In this document: in pieces, positions 8,843 to 16,350 of the stretch
How the letters are laid out: each line of letters opens with the position of its first letter
Position numbering within the stretch: position 1 is the first letter of the stretch
Source of the DNA: Spirosoma aureum
Lineage (GTDB): Bacteria > Bacteroidota > Bacteroidia > Cytophagales > Spirosomataceae
Length of the DNA stretch: 64,000 nt
Direction: 5' to 3'
NCBI RefSeq assembly: GCF_011604685.1
Contig: NZ_CP050063.1
Coordinates: forward strand, 6,985,001 to 7,049,000
Translations under genes and position numbers: made by a program
The notes under the pieces: generated by a model
The model's input: the letters and a program-made list of their open reading frames with translations, nothing else
Told to the model about the DNA's origin: nothing
Database searches by the model: none

Positions 8843-9207
8843 ATGGCAAAAAGAATAATGGGAGTAATCGTAGGGTACGCCATTTTGTCGTCTCATCCCT
8901 TTTGCTTTTTAACCTATCTGGTCAAAAGCCACATGCACAGGCATCTACTGGATTTCAGATTATAACCGCTTTATATGGTATTGTCTTTTCTTTTTTAAGT
9001 GGCTTCGTCGTACAGATAATTGCAAAGCATAAAACGTTAGCGGTAAACTATGCACTTGGGTTAATTATTACAGGTTTCGCTACTTTTTCATTGGTCAAGG
9101 CAACAGGGAGTCACTGGACACAGTTGTTGGCTATTTTTATTTTTGCACCTGTTTCTGTTTTAGGCGGGTTATTTTGGCTGAAACGCGTTGGCAAACAGCC
9201 ATTGTAA
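8843..9207 (+). pseudogene. Small multi-pass membrane protein interrupted by a frameshift
   Basis: From ATG 8843 the frame reads MAKRIMGVIVGYAI and then loses coding character. The neighbouring frame, open from 8815, picks up exactly there with FVVSSLLLFNLSGQ and continues through three more hydrophobic spans (about 121 residues in all) to the stop at 9207. The break falls in the four-T run at 8883-8886; a fifth T would restore one continuous reading frame. The GTG at 8815 followed by a lysine/arginine-rich stretch is unlikely to be the true start. This is either a real null allele or a sequencing error in a homopolymer. Confidence 0.7.
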
Positions 9208-9211
9208 GCAA

Positions 9212-9261
9212 CTAAAAGATAATGCACCGGGCGGGAGTTTGCCTGGTGCATTATCTTTTAG
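9212..9261. terminator. Bidirectional terminator between convergent genes
   Basis: A 21-base stem with one G-U pair: left arm 9212-9232, right arm 9241-9261, 8-base loop. It starts with CTAAAAGATAATGCACC and ends in CTTTTAG, giving a T-rich tail on both strands. It sits between the membrane-protein remnant and the cupin gene. Confidence 0.9.
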
Positions 9262-9272
9262 TATTGCGGTAG

Positions 9273-10046
9273 TTAACGGTAATACTTTTCCAAATCCCTA
9301 TCCTCCCCTTTCCATTGCGCAATTTTTGCCAGTGCGTTCACAAGAGGTTCCTGTATAAAACCAGGGATTTCGGGAAGATAAGTGCCGCTATAGCCCAGCA
9401 ACAGCGCCATATGCCACGGATTCTTCGTGATTTCGCCTTCAAATTGCCCGTCGTTGGCCAGGCCATAAGCGATTCGGATGCTTTTTTCCAACCCTCTTGC
9501 CGGCATCGCTTTAACCAAAAGGAGAATTGTAGAATCGGTTGGGTTTGCGAAATAATGTAATGCCCCTTTGTGCGCAACGGCATTACCACCTTCTTTTATT
9601 CTGTATTCCTTTCCTCCATTACCTACCAGAGCTGTACCTTTTAAAACAGTAAAATACTCGTCAAAGGATTTATGGTAGTGCCATCCATTTCCGCCATGCG
9701 GCTCCACTTCTACCTGAATCAGTTCGTAGGCACCACCCGTTTCGTTGCCGGTTTTAAGAAACGTTGATTTGTAATTGCCATCGCTGTTAATGATGGTACG
9801 ATCGCTACGATTGCCAACACTCATATCAAGCGGGGGCAGAAAAAAGGCAAATCCGCTAAGTGCCAGAAAGAGAAAAATGAGCAGAAACAAAGGCAGGCCA
9901 ACCATTGTGTAGAGTAGTCTGACCCAAAGGCGGTGATTACCTTTCCAGATACGAACTACGCCAATTGGGTAAAATACAAGAGAGGTCCATTTCCATAAGC
10001 GAACTTTATTAGCCGCTGGTTCAAATATAGTGTTCATGTTGTCCAT
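9273..10046 (-). CDS. Membrane-anchored cupin-domain protein
   Basis: 257 residues. A hydrophobic span at about 46-71 (LLYTMVGLPLFLLIFLFLAL) precedes a cupin barrel. Metal-site motif 1 is GNGWHYHKSFDEYFTVLKG, with two histidines and a glutamate, and motif 2 is HKGALHYFANP. Such proteins bind a small ligand or metal, and no catalytic activity can be assigned. An alternative ATG lies at 10037. The gene is divergent from an AraC-type regulator with an 80-base gap, so that regulator is the obvious candidate to control it. Confidence 0.8.
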   Translation of the reverse strand: MDNMNTIFEPAANKVRLWKWTSLVFYPIGVVRIWKGNHRLWVRLLYTMVGLPLFLLIFLFLALSGFAFFLPPLDMSVGNRSDRTIINSDGNYKSTFLKTGNETGGAYELIQVEVEPHGGNGWHYHKSFDEYFTVLKGTALVGNGGKEYRIKEGGNAVAHKGALHYFANPTDSTILLLVKAMPARGLEKSIRIAYGLANDGQFEGEITKNPWHMALLLGYSGTYLPEIPGFIQEPLVNALAKIAQWKGEDRDLEKYYR

Positions 10047-10126
10047 TTATGTTGTTTTTTGTATTGCAAATTTTCACCTTAAGTCGGCGATACTGTTAAG
10101 GATAAACGGATTTTGGTTGCGGCAAA

Positions 10127-11134
10127 ATGGATAAAATTGATAATCATAACTGGGGCAATATTTTCCGTGACATTTCACAACAGGAAGTGTTCCGCAACGA
10201 TCGTTACGTTGAAGTATTGGCAAACTTCAACGAGCCGAATCTTGCTCATGCCCAAATCACGACCATTCAAACACCAGGAATCGAGTTAGTGTATGCCAAT
10301 TTCAGTACCGAACGCAAGCTGGTACTGGTTGATCCCGAAAATTCAGAAAGTATAAGCTCTTCGTTTATTTTGAGTGGTGAGGTAGAATCGCAATTCACCC
10401 TGAACAAAAATTCGGTGCGTCATTGGGGAAATACGCATGGCTTTCAGTATACACCCGATTTTCAGGGCGAACACATTATCCTTAACCAAAAGCTACAGGC
10501 CTTCTCGCTTTGTTACAACAGTACGTATTTTAAAACCATAGCGCAATCGGCAGGTATGCACTACCTGGATCAGGTTCTGAACAGCATGGAACGTGGTCAA
10601 ACCTTGCTGGTGCCCCCCGGCAAAATGGCCTTGCAGCCCCGTATGGCCGAATTACTGCATGCTATAGCGACATGTAACTTTCAGGGACTGACCAAATACC
10701 TGTTCATTGAAGCGAAAACGCTCGAACTATTTGCGCTGCAACTAGAGCAGCTTAATGCCGGGGCTGGCCATGCAATAAGAGAGCAATGGAGCCGCGCCGA
10801 CCGCGAGCGTCTGAAGGCCGTACACGATTTCATCAATCAGACCTATCTGGAACCCTTAACGCTGACGGGCATTTGTTATCGTTTTGGGCTCAACGAGTTT
10901 AAACTCAAAAAAGGGTACAAGCATTTTTTCGGCAGTACTGTTTTTGGCCATATTCATACACTACGCATGCAGGCCGCACAGCGACTGCTGGTTTCAGAGC
11001 AAATGAACGTTTCGGAGGTTTCTTTCCACATTGGCTACAACAACATCAGTAGCTTTTCAGCAGCATTTAAAAAACATTTTGGTTACCTGCCCGGAACGAT
11101 ACGATTACATACTGCTGGCCTTTACGCTTGCTAA
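10127..11134 (+). CDS. AraC-family transcriptional regulator
   Basis: 335 residues. The C-terminal 100 residues carry the two helix-turn-helix motifs: LTLTGICYRFGLNEFKLKKGY, then VSEVSFHIGYNNISSFSAAF leading to KKHFGYLPGTI, the standard AraC ending. The N-terminal 200 residues are a divergent sensor domain without a recognised ligand motif. It is divergent from the membrane-anchored cupin gene, which it probably regulates; this is inference from arrangement only. Confidence 0.88.
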   Translation: MDKIDNHNWGNIFRDISQQEVFRNDRYVEVLANFNEPNLAHAQITTIQTPGIELVYANFSTERKLVLVDPENSESISSSFILSGEVESQFTLNKNSVRHWGNTHGFQYTPDFQGEHIILNQKLQAFSLCYNSTYFKTIAQSAGMHYLDQVLNSMERGQTLLVPPGKMALQPRMAELLHAIATCNFQGLTKYLFIEAKTLELFALQLEQLNAGAGHAIREQWSRADRERLKAVHDFINQTYLEPLTLTGICYRFGLNEFKLKKGYKHFFGSTVFGHIHTLRMQAAQRLLVSEQMNVSEVSFHIGYNNISSFSAAFKKHFGYLPGTIRLHTAGLYAC

Positions 11135-11207
11135 CCTTGATCTGATTGGTAAATTACTCACGAAAATAGTTTCCCTACACAGCAATACTATTTTTTCTAA
11201 AAACGAT

Positions 11208-11215
11208 TACATTTG
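11208..11215 (+). promoter_or_regulatory. Candidate -7 element TACATTTG
   Basis: TACATTTG matches the Bacteroidota -7 consensus TAnnTTTG and would give a transcript starting near 11222, about 17 bases before the GTG at 11239. No TTG lies at the expected distance upstream, so the call is tentative. Confidence 0.35.
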
Positions 11216-11238
11216 AGTCATTATCTTCTCTACCAACC

Positions 11239-11784
11239 GTGAAACGTGTTGTCGGCTTAGGTCTGTTCCTGCTTTTACTTTACCACACACTGGGATACGT
11301 GCTCGTATTTATCAGTGTCCAGTGGCAGGAACAGCATGACCTGTCCAAACAGTTGGTTGTGTACCGGTCTGTCGACAGCATCGTTGAATTCCAGATTCCC
11401 CTGAAGGATAAACTGAACGGGACAAACCTGATCGACGCAACGACGAATGGTTTTGGTTACCGGGGCCGCTACTACGATGTGGTAAGCCTGCAAATTCAGG
11501 GAGACACTTTGCTCATTGCTGGTCTGGAAACAAACAAACGATCGTTTTGGCAAAGCGATCTGCTAACGTTTTTACACGATCACCTCACCAATTCAGATGC
11601 GGCCAATCGTAAAGCCAGCCAATGGCTCAAGTTTCTGCTAAAAGAATATTCCATTACCTCCCAAATTGTTCTTCATTTCCCGGATTACGGCTGGCGCGAA
11701 GCGGTGGAGATACCCGATCAGTCCTTCATTATTCCATTGCGCTCCTTACCGGTTCACTCGCCCCCTCCAGAAACAGCTAGCTAG
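11239..11784 (+). CDS. Hypothetical membrane-anchored protein
   Basis: 181 residues from a GTG start (MKRVVGLGLFLLLLYHTLGY), which is a signal anchor or uncleaved signal. The rest is soluble, with a FGYRGRYYDVVSLQIQGDTL strand region and an aromatic C-terminal part ending in a proline-rich tail. I recognise no family. The start is supported by the -7-like TACATTTG 24 bases upstream and by the hydrophobic leader beginning directly at the GTG. Confidence 0.65.
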   Translation: MKRVVGLGLFLLLLYHTLGYVLVFISVQWQEQHDLSKQLVVYRSVDSIVEFQIPLKDKLNGTNLIDATTNGFGYRGRYYDVVSLQIQGDTLLIAGLETNKRSFWQSDLLTFLHDHLTNSDAANRKASQWLKFLLKEYSITSQIVLHFPDYGWREAVEIPDQSFIIPLRSLPVHSPPPETAS

Positions 11785-12270
11785 CGGTTGGTTCTTCTCG
11801 TTTACTCTGGCTTATGGTGATACATTAATCGTATAGCTTATGCTTTACATTTCAGCCCGCCGATCTTTTTTTTCGGTCTGGTTGAACAGCGCCATAATTT
11901 TCAGCATAATCACTTTGATGGACGAAAACGCTGAATAGGCGCAAGCAATAGTTGCCTGCTCATGCGGCACTGGTTCACCGTTGTTTTAGTACTAAAGCGC
12001 AAGCCAAACGAGCATCAACACGCCCCATTCGACGACAAACAATCAGCTGATGTTGATTGACCTGAATTCTTGTGTTTATATTCCACGGAACCAGAGTCTG
12101 CCAGCCTGCTTTGTCGAATCTTTATTGCCTTAAGGAGCGCTTCTGCCGATTACCATTGGCGGATCGAAACGCGACCGTGGTGATCTATCTTAACCGGTTT
12201 GACTGGAAATCCCACTGATACAGGTGCTTAGTCAAACAGGCTTTCATAATTTCTAAATTCCTGTAAAGCG
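11785..12270. other. Gene-free stretch with a possible decayed coding fragment
   Basis: No intact reading frame with coding character is present. On the minus strand a short open segment (about 11982 down to the TAA at 11845) reads EPVPHEQATIACAY and then a hydrophobic IKVIMLKIMALF ending KKDRRAEM. This looks like the tail of a small membrane protein, with stops in all frames just upstream. It may be a gene remnant. I see no promoter or terminator that clearly belongs to a neighbour. Confidence 0.3.
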
Positions 12271-13338
12271 ATGACAATATCAACGGAACCAATTGGCAGT
12301 ATTCCACGGCCCTTATACCTGCAACAGGCTATGGCTGCTTTTGCAAATGGGCAAATTAAAGCAAACGAATTAGAGAAATTAGTTGCAAGGGCAACGCAGG
12401 AAACCATTCAGGAACTCGAAAAAACGGGCTCTCCCGTAATTTCAGACGGTGAACAGGCCAAGCCGAGTTTTGTTACCTACCCGCTTGAAGGCTTATCGAG
12501 TCTGGCACCCGATGGTGTAATTATTCCGTTTGCCGATGGGCATACCCGGCAATTGCCCAAACTAACGGCTGGCCCGTTTCACTACACGGCCTTTGCCAAT
12601 TCATATCTTCGGAAAGCACAGCAATATTCGGCTCTCCCCATAAAGCAAGCCGTCATCTCTTGTTCGGCCATTAGCTTATTGTATCCACAGGAAGGAATTG
12701 AGGGCTATTCACGGGAGCAATTTTTAGCCGATCTTGTCGACGATGCCGAAGCCGATATCAGAACCTGTTTGAACAATGGAGCTTATAAAGTGCAAATTGA
12801 TTTTACAGAAGCACGGCTCGCCCTCAAATTAGATCCTGGCAAACAGGTACTGGCGGCTTTTATTGATCTGAACAATCAGGTTCTTAATCGATTTACCGCC
12901 GACGAAAAAAAGAAGATTGGAGTCCACTCCTGCCCCGGTGGTGATCACGATTCGACCCACAGCGCCGACATTAGCTATAGCGATTTATTGCCTTTTCTGT
13001 TTCAACTGGAAGCCGATAGCTTTTATCTGGAATATGCAGCCGAGACCAATAAGAAGGCAGTACTCGAATCCATAAAGGAGAACCTGAAACCCAATCAGCA
13101 GGTCTTTCTGGGCGTTACCAACGTGCTTGACCCACGGGTAGAAACAGCCGAAGAAATCAGAGATTTAATCGTTGAGGCCGCAGCCATTATTCCAATTGAG
13201 CAGCTTGGCACTACTGACGATTGCGGGTTTTCGCCTTTTGGAGACGATACATCGACAGCCCGAGACATTGCATTCGCAAAAATTCGTGCCCGTATCGATG
13301 GGACCAAACTAGCAGAAAATGCACTGGCATCCTCCTAG
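12271..13338 (+). CDS. MetE-like cobalamin-independent methionine synthase family protein
   Basis: 355 residues, the size of a single MetE C-terminal catalytic barrel; full MetE is about 750. The zinc site of the family is recognisable: His219 and Cys221 in GVHSCPGGD, Glu254 in FYLEYA, and Cys318 in TTDDCGFSPF. The N-terminus (TEPIGSIPRP) is also typical of this family. It should transfer a methyl group to a thiol, but stand-alone proteins of this type are not proven methionine synthases, and substrates other than homocysteine are possible. Confidence 0.8.
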   Translation: MTISTEPIGSIPRPLYLQQAMAAFANGQIKANELEKLVARATQETIQELEKTGSPVISDGEQAKPSFVTYPLEGLSSLAPDGVIIPFADGHTRQLPKLTAGPFHYTAFANSYLRKAQQYSALPIKQAVISCSAISLLYPQEGIEGYSREQFLADLVDDAEADIRTCLNNGAYKVQIDFTEARLALKLDPGKQVLAAFIDLNNQVLNRFTADEKKKIGVHSCPGGDHDSTHSADISYSDLLPFLFQLEADSFYLEYAAETNKKAVLESIKENLKPNQQVFLGVTNVLDPRVETAEEIRDLIVEAAAIIPIEQLGTTDDCGFSPFGDDTSTARDIAFAKIRARIDGTKLAENALASS

Positions 13339-13515
13339 ACAGCACAAAAGCCAATTGGCTTCATAGGTGAGCCTTACAGAATCCCACTTTTTATGAAATA
13401 GCTAATTTGGGGTATGCTCTTTTTAATGAATTACAACCCGATTTAACTCCGGGCTACACTGGAAAAGCCGTTTCGGCGGCTTATTAACGATTTTATCATA
13501 GGTTAGGTACATATA

Positions 13516-13538
13516 CCCCGGCTGCGTTGCGGCCGGGG
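13516..13538 (+). other. GC-rich hairpin upstream of the AhpD-like gene
   Basis: CCCCGGC (13516-13522) and GCCGGGG (13532-13538) pair perfectly 28 bases before the ATG at 13567. It could end transcripts from upstream or form a leader structure. There is no T-tract, so its role is open. Confidence 0.35.
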
Positions 13539-13566
13539 ACATATTGTAAACATTGAACTCATCAAT

Positions 13567-14145
13567 ATGGCACACATTCAATTACCCGAAGGACTGCCCG
13601 GCATTCGCGGGCCAATGGCTTTTAGCCCTGAAACGGCTCATCCACTCAATGGTTTAGCCAACGCGTTGCTTCGTCCCGATGATCCGGCAGGATTGAGCTG
13701 GGGAGAACGAGAACTCATTGCCACCTACGTGTCGTCCCTGAATGATTGTTTTTTCTGTCAGACCATCCACGGGGCTGTGGCCAGTCATCACCTTGGCGAT
13801 GACGACTGGAGTTTGATCAAGGCCGTAAAATCCGATTACCAGCAAACATCCATCAGCAGCAAACTAAAAGCCTTACTGGCCATTGCAGCCAGTGTTCAGC
13901 AGGGCGGCAAACACGTTACGGCCGAACAGGTTGAAGCGGCCCGCATTGAGGGAGCCACCGACAAAAACATTCATGATACGGTGCTGATCGCGGCAGCTTT
14001 TTGTATGTTCAACCGGTATGTCGATGGTCTGGCGACCTGGGCACCCGACGCGCCGGATCTGTATCGTTATCGGGCCAAACGAATCGTGGAAGGCGGCTAC
14101 GTTTCGGGCGATGCCTATATGCCACCTGCCGAATTAACTACCTGA
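13567..14145 (+). CDS. AhpD-like / carboxymuconolactone decarboxylase family protein
   Basis: 192 residues. The peroxidase-type redox motif is present: Cys61 and Cys64 in NDCFFCQTIHG with His68, preceded by the conserved WGERELIATYVSSLN helix. A helical bundle follows with FNRYVDGLATWAP near the end, as in uncharacterised peroxidase-related proteins. It probably acts as a cytoplasmic thiol-dependent peroxidase or reductase. The DUF3179 gene starts nine bases after its stop, so the two form an operon. Confidence 0.85.
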   Translation: MAHIQLPEGLPGIRGPMAFSPETAHPLNGLANALLRPDDPAGLSWGERELIATYVSSLNDCFFCQTIHGAVASHHLGDDDWSLIKAVKSDYQQTSISSKLKALLAIAASVQQGGKHVTAEQVEAARIEGATDKNIHDTVLIAAAFCMFNRYVDGLATWAPDAPDLYRYRAKRIVEGGYVSGDAYMPPAELTT

Positions 14146-14154
14146 TTTCTATCT

Positions 14155-15384
14155 ATGAAGCGCTCTTTTCTATTTTTTCTGCTCCCGGTTTTACTGCTTA
14201 TTGCGGTTGAGGTCCTGAGTGTCTATTTCATCATGCCGTTTCCGGGTAGTCAACTTGGGCTCGCGATGGACGGTACAGAGCAGGCATCCCTCGCGCGGGT
14301 TGAATTGGCCTACTGGCTTCATAACAACATCATCTGGCTGCGGGCAGTTGGGCTTCTGTTATTAGCCTACCCGGCGTTTTGGCTCCTAACCAGACCTCAT
14401 CGGGCCTGGCACCGCTACATTGGAGTTGGGCTACTGGTAATTTACGGGGTGGTGCTGTATATGGTCAACAGGGAGATGATGGCTGACCAAATGTTTAAGC
14501 AACCCACAACGAAGCGGGTGGTTCCGATGAGTCAGAATAAAATTCCGCTTCAGAAACTCGTGCTGGGTTTCGAATCGGTTGGTCAGGCTACGGCGTACCC
14601 GTTGCAGCTAATTGGCTATCATCACCAGGTACGCGACACAGTAGGTAACCAGCCCGTTATGATAACTTATTGCACAGTTTGTCGCACGGGTCGGGTATTT
14701 AGTCCGATGGTACAGGGGCAAGCCGATGAATTCCGGTTAGTCGGCATGGACCATTTCAATGCGATGTTCGAAGACAAGCGGACTGGAACCTGGTGGCGAC
14801 AAGCCACTGGAGAAGCCGTAGTGGGTCCTTTACGAGGACAAACGATGCTCGAACTAGCTGCCCGCCAGATGACACTTGGCGAGTGGGCTGCCGAACACCC
14901 TAACACGCGCGTGTTACAGGCCGATCCGGCTTTTGCCGACGAATTCAAGAGTATGAGGACTTACGATCGTGGTCTGTCGAAGGGGAAGCTCACCCGACGC
15001 GATTCGGGCTCCTGGCAACCAAAATCATGGGTAATTGGTGTCGAGCGGGCTGGTTTTACCCAGGCCTACGACTGGAACCAGCTCCAAACAAATCGTATCC
15101 TTAGCGACGTGGTGGGTGGTGAGCCGTTATTACTAGCGATGGCCCCCGATAGCGTATCGTTTGGCGCCTGGAGTCGACGCGTAGGTGTGCAAACGCTTAA
15201 CTTCCAGTTCGCCAACAAACGGCTCACTGATCTTGAAACGCATTCCGTCTGGACATGGCGCGGTCATTGTATAGCTGGTCCGTTGACGGGTCGGCGACTC
15301 ATTCCGATTCCGAAAGCGTATCAGGAGTTCTGGCACTCCTGGCGTAGCTTCCACCCCGATACCAAACAGTATGATGAATCATAG
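14155..15384 (+). CDS. DUF3179 domain protein with N-terminal membrane segments
   Basis: 409 residues. Three hydrophobic spans lie at about 5-27, 58-77 and 88-103. The DUF3179 core follows, with the cysteine motif ITYCTVCRTGRVFSP (Cys173, Cys176) and FRLVGMDHFNAMFEDKRTGTWW. The function of the family is unknown; its conserved CxxC suggests metal binding or redox chemistry. Here it is fused to membrane segments and translated with an AhpD-like protein, which is consistent with a redox role at the membrane (inference). Confidence 0.85.
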   Translation: MKRSFLFFLLPVLLLIAVEVLSVYFIMPFPGSQLGLAMDGTEQASLARVELAYWLHNNIIWLRAVGLLLLAYPAFWLLTRPHRAWHRYIGVGLLVIYGVVLYMVNREMMADQMFKQPTTKRVVPMSQNKIPLQKLVLGFESVGQATAYPLQLIGYHHQVRDTVGNQPVMITYCTVCRTGRVFSPMVQGQADEFRLVGMDHFNAMFEDKRTGTWWRQATGEAVVGPLRGQTMLELAARQMTLGEWAAEHPNTRVLQADPAFADEFKSMRTYDRGLSKGKLTRRDSGSWQPKSWVIGVERAGFTQAYDWNQLQTNRILSDVVGGEPLLLAMAPDSVSFGAWSRRVGVQTLNFQFANKRLTDLETHSVWTWRGHCIAGPLTGRRLIPIPKAYQEFWHSWRSFHPDTKQYDES

Positions 15385-15476
15385 ACCAAAGTTACTCTCG
15401 TCATGGCAGCCTAACAAAGCACTTTAAACGGATACGCCAATGAAAACAAATCGATGGAAGCTGGCTGCTGAGCACA

Positions 15477-15511
15477 GGAAAGGCTGACACCTGTGCGGTT
15501 TCAGCCTTTCC
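15477..15511. terminator. Bidirectional terminator
   Basis: GGAAAGGCTGA (15477-15487) pairs with TCAGCCTTTCC (15501-15511) over 11 bases, loop 13. It lies between the convergent DUF3179 and heptad-repeat genes. Confidence 0.75.
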
Positions 15512-15535
15512 CAAAGAGTTACTATGGTGCGTAAT

Positions 15536-15799
15536 TTATGCTTCGCCAGCTATCTTTTTTAACAGACTGAGCATAGTTTCCTGATTAGCGATGATTGCGT
15601 CCAGGCTTGCCTGGTTCTTAACAATAGTTTCCTGGTTATTCAGGATAGCATCCTGGTTTTTGATAATCGTGTTTTGGTTGTTCAGGAGGGAATCCTGGTT
15701 TTTCACAATCGTATCCTGATTGTCCAAAATCATGTTCTGGTTATCCAGAATCATTCCCTGATTGTTCAGGACGGCATCATTACTTTCAGCGTTTTGCAT
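15536..15799 (-). CDS. Small heptad-repeat coiled-coil protein
   Basis: 87 residues built almost wholly from a seven-residue unit, N-Q-x-x-I/L-L/V-x, repeated about eight times (for example NQDTIVKNQDSLLN), with a short extended unit near the end and a MLSLLKKIAGEA tail. The period fits an amphipathic coiled coil with Asn at a regular core position, which favours defined oligomers. No signal peptide or known domain is present. The protein is probably cytoplasmic, and function is unknown. The DNA repeats with a 21-base period, and expansion or contraction is likely between strains. Confidence 0.75.
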   Translation of the reverse strand: MQNAESNDAVLNNQGMILDNQNMILDNQDTIVKNQDSLLNNQNTIIKNQDAILNNQETIVKNQASLDAIIANQETMLSLLKKIAGEA

Positions 15800-16350
15800 A
15801 ATAAATGGTGTTTGTTTCTACTAAATTAATTGACGGAATTGTAACCTAACAATAATAGATCAGGAAGACTTCGCTTAACGGATTCAAACGGCTTGGCAGT
15901 ATTATAAACCAAAAGGTTTGTACCCATAACTTCGAACAGTGTAGTTTGTTATAATCGACACTGTACTTGATTGTTGATCATCTTTGCGCAAGTCAGTTGT
16001 TGCTTTTGTTGTGTGCCATTACGCCAGGGTCAGCCGATTTAAATGTAGCATTATTAGCCACGAACGCGGTGCCAATTTGCCGGACGCTACCACCAATTGC
16101 CCTAACGTCAGCCACTCGGAAACCTTAAGAACAATTATTTTTGAAAGCCAGAATATTCAGAACGCTGGATATTCTGGCTTTTTCGCAAAAAACCATTCGT
16201 AGTTCGCTCGTTGTCATTATTACTGACCAGATACAGGTAACCGTCTGGTTATCGGCAATCTCTTTAGTCGTCTCTTTTGCAGAATTCGTTATCGTTCATT
16301 GAATTATTTCGTAAATTCGATGTTTTTTACGCAGACAATCTTATTTACTC
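15800..16350. other. Gene-free stretch, possibly encoding a small RNA
   Basis: 550 bases between divergent genes with no convincing protein frame. On the plus strand CATCTTTG (15979-15986) resembles the -7 element with one mismatch, and a strong terminator ends near 16184. That would make an RNA of about 190 bases from about 15993. No -33 element is present and I could not match the sequence to 6S, SRP RNA or tmRNA, so this is only a candidate. Bases 16185-16350 presumably hold the promoter of the radical SAM gene. Confidence 0.25.
16146..16184 (+). terminator. Orphan rho-independent terminator
   Basis: AGCCAGAATAT (16146-16156) pairs with ATATTCTGGCT (16169-16179) and is followed by TTTT. 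No plus-strand protein gene ends upstream within 750 bases, so it may end a non-coding RNA. Confidence 0.7.

Noticed and set aside
15536..15799. Minisatellite or CRISPR-like array with 21-base period
   Set aside because: The repeat is an open frame of heptads with a start and stop codon and no unique spacers.
15984..16202. Possible 72-residue plus-strand protein
   Set aside because: The frame runs through the terminator stem at 16146-16179 and has no protein-like pattern; a non-coding RNA fits better.
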